NCBI RefSeq assembly: GCF_001565895.1
Contig: NZ_LSNE01000003.1
Coordinates: 190,101 to 254,100, forward strand
Origin: Paraglaciecola hydrolytica
GTDB lineage: Bacteria; Pseudomonadota; Gammaproteobacteria; Enterobacterales; Alteromonadaceae
Reading direction: 5' to 3'
DNA: 64,000 nt
Of the stretch, positions 63,118 to 64,000 are shown piece by piece. The notes under the pieces were generated by a model. It saw only the letters and a program-made list of their open reading frames with translations. It did not search any database and had not been told where the DNA came from. The number at the start of each line of letters is the position of its first letter. Positions within the stretch are counted from its first letter, which is position 1. The translations under genes were made by a program, and so were the position numbers.

Positions 63118-63171
63118 CTTATCGATTACACGAGAAATTATGAGTTGTACTCCCTGACTGAGTTAAGCCTG

Positions 63172-63205
63172 AAAAAGGCGCTAATCATATACGTTATAGC
63201 GCCTA
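63172..63205 (-). terminator. Intrinsic terminator after gluQ
   Basis: Reading leftward, AGGCGCTA pairs with TAGCGCCT around a 13-nt loop and runs into TTTTTC. The gluQ stop codon lies in the first arm, and pcnB follows about 30 nt later. Confidence 0.75.
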
Positions 63206-64000
63206 AATTCTATTATCATTACTGGCCAGTTTGGCCGGAATTGCCTTAAGTTCCCAGACATTTACCGCCCATTCAAGCACGTCTTTCAATTCAGCCGTTT
63301 TTAATAAGCTTGAGGGTTCTAATCCCAAAAAATTTAAAGCATCAATGATGTTTTTTTTGGCTGTTTTATTATCCAGCGCCATCGCGTGATTTTGTTTGCT
63401 GAGTTTTTGACCTGGTCGGCTTTCGACAACGGGCAAATGCGCATATTCTGGCGCCTCTATTCCAAAAGCCTGATACAAAGCTAACTGATAAAAAGTCGCA
63501 TGTAATAAGTCCGCTCCACGCACCACTTGGGTAATACCCTGGGCAATATCATCCACCACCACGGCAAGTTGATAAGCATACAGACCATCTTTACGTTTGA
63601 TCGCAAACTGCGCTTCATTGGCATTTTGTATTGCGCATACTTTACCCTGAACACCATCAAAGAAGGCTCTTGGGGCTTGGGTATTATTAAACCGGATCGA
63701 GGCACCTGAGACAGCTTGTTTATTTGTCGCGCAAAGGCATAAAGCATGTTTACCCAAACTGGCTAAACTCGCGCGGCTGCAGTGGCAATAATAAGTATCG
63801 CCTTGTGCAATCAGCCAAGCAATTTTATTGTCGTACAAGGTACTGCGTTGGCTTTGGTAAACGGGTATGTCATCCCACAACAGTTGATGTTGTTCAAGAG
63901 TATCTAGGATGGTCTGACTTGCGCCTTTTACTTCACGCGGAGGGTCAATATCTTCGATTCTAACTAACCATCGACCTTTGGCTTTGCGCGCTTGCAGATA
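63203..64000 (-). CDS. gluQ: Glutamyl-Q tRNA(Asp) synthetase, N-terminal end missing
   Basis: The gene runs off the right edge; 266 residues are visible, reading YLQARKAKGRWLVRIEDIDPPR at the edge. It is a truncated glutamyl-tRNA synthetase core without an anticodon-binding domain, which attaches glutamate to the queuosine of tRNA(Asp). Evidence includes RIEDIDPPR, the zinc Cys ligands in YYCHCSRASL and LCLCAT, AYQLAVVVDDIAQGITQVVRGADLL, and KLSKQN as the KMSKS-like loop. The open frame continues to base 64000, so the ATG-like start at 63880 is internal. In related bacteria dksA lies upstream, which would be outside this window. Confidence 0.92.
   Translation of the reverse strand, partial: YLQARKAKGRWLVRIEDIDPPREVKGASQTILDTLEQHQLLWDDIPVYQSQRSTLYDNKIAWLIAQGDTYYCHCSRASLASLGKHALCLCATNKQAVSGASIRFNNTQAPRAFFDGVQGKVCAIQNANEAQFAIKRKDGLYAYQLAVVVDDIAQGITQVVRGADLLHATFYQLALYQAFGIEAPEYAHLPVVESRPGQKLSKQNHAMALDNKTAKKNIIDALNFLGLEPSSLLKTAELKDVLEWAVNVWELKAIPAKLASNDNRI

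Noticed and set aside
1-64000. tRNA, rRNA, CRISPR arrays, prophage and transposase genes
   Set aside because: I looked for cloverleaf sequences, regularly spaced repeats and recombinase or transposase motifs and found none convincing by eye; a computed scan would be needed to exclude small ones.

Overview
The window reads as chromosome of a marine, carbohydrate-degrading gammaproteobacterium of the Alteromonadales (Alteromonas/Paraglaciecola/Glaciecola-like). Signs of this are the TonB-dependent glycan locus, the proteobacterial dedicated sortase system, PanP in place of PanD, the VC_2705-type Na+/solute symporter pair, PEP-CTERM protein sorting, many c-di-GMP proteins and a GntR of the E. 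coli type. The assignment is inferred from protein resemblance only. No rRNA, tRNA, CRISPR array, prophage or intact insertion sequence was seen.

Left part (1-22 kb). After the end of an SLC13-type transporter come leftward genes for a DnaQ-like exonuclease and a cNMP/CBS/DUF294 protein. A FIST sensor follows, coupled to a GGDEF-EAL enzyme. A leftward glycan-utilisation locus spans 6.1-16.4 kb: TonB receptor, intrinsic terminator, GH2 lipoprotein, clan-A glycosidase, GPH-type transporter and LacI repressor. A perfect 22-bp palindrome upstream of the receptor is the likely repressor site. A TPR-sulfotransferase diverges from the locus. Next are a PEP-CTERM metalloprotease and the two-subunit Na+/solute symporter.

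Central part (22-36.3 kb). A GntR-like repressor faces a rightward ten-gene series. It begins with a Weimberg-type module (xylonate dehydratase, 2-keto-3-deoxyxylonate dehydratase, 2-oxoglutarate semialdehyde dehydrogenase). It continues with a sugar oxidation module: Gfo/Idh/MocA oxidoreductase, two TIM-barrel isomerase/epimerase-like proteins, an MFS transporter, a GMC flavoprotein with its Tat-exported gluconate-dehydrogenase subunit-3 partner, and a DUF1080 protein. The signal peptides place the GMC complex, one TIM barrel and DUF1080 in the periplasm and the rest in the cytosol. The series therefore looks like a compartmentalised oxidative sugar route, and it is the most interesting candidate system here.

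Right part (36.3-64 kb). Housekeeping and signalling genes (MBL hydrolase, YjjX, a DsbA-like protein, a membrane EAL protein) lead to the complete dedicated sortase system: PdsS and PdsR diverging from PdsO, the VIT/vWA target and the class GN sortase. Next are a repeat-rich lipoprotein, SulP, MarR facing putP-proB, the YadGH exporter, a TrmB-like methyltransferase and a degenerate EAL protein. PanP converges on gluQ/pcnB/folK/panB/panC. pcnB may start at a non-canonical codon.
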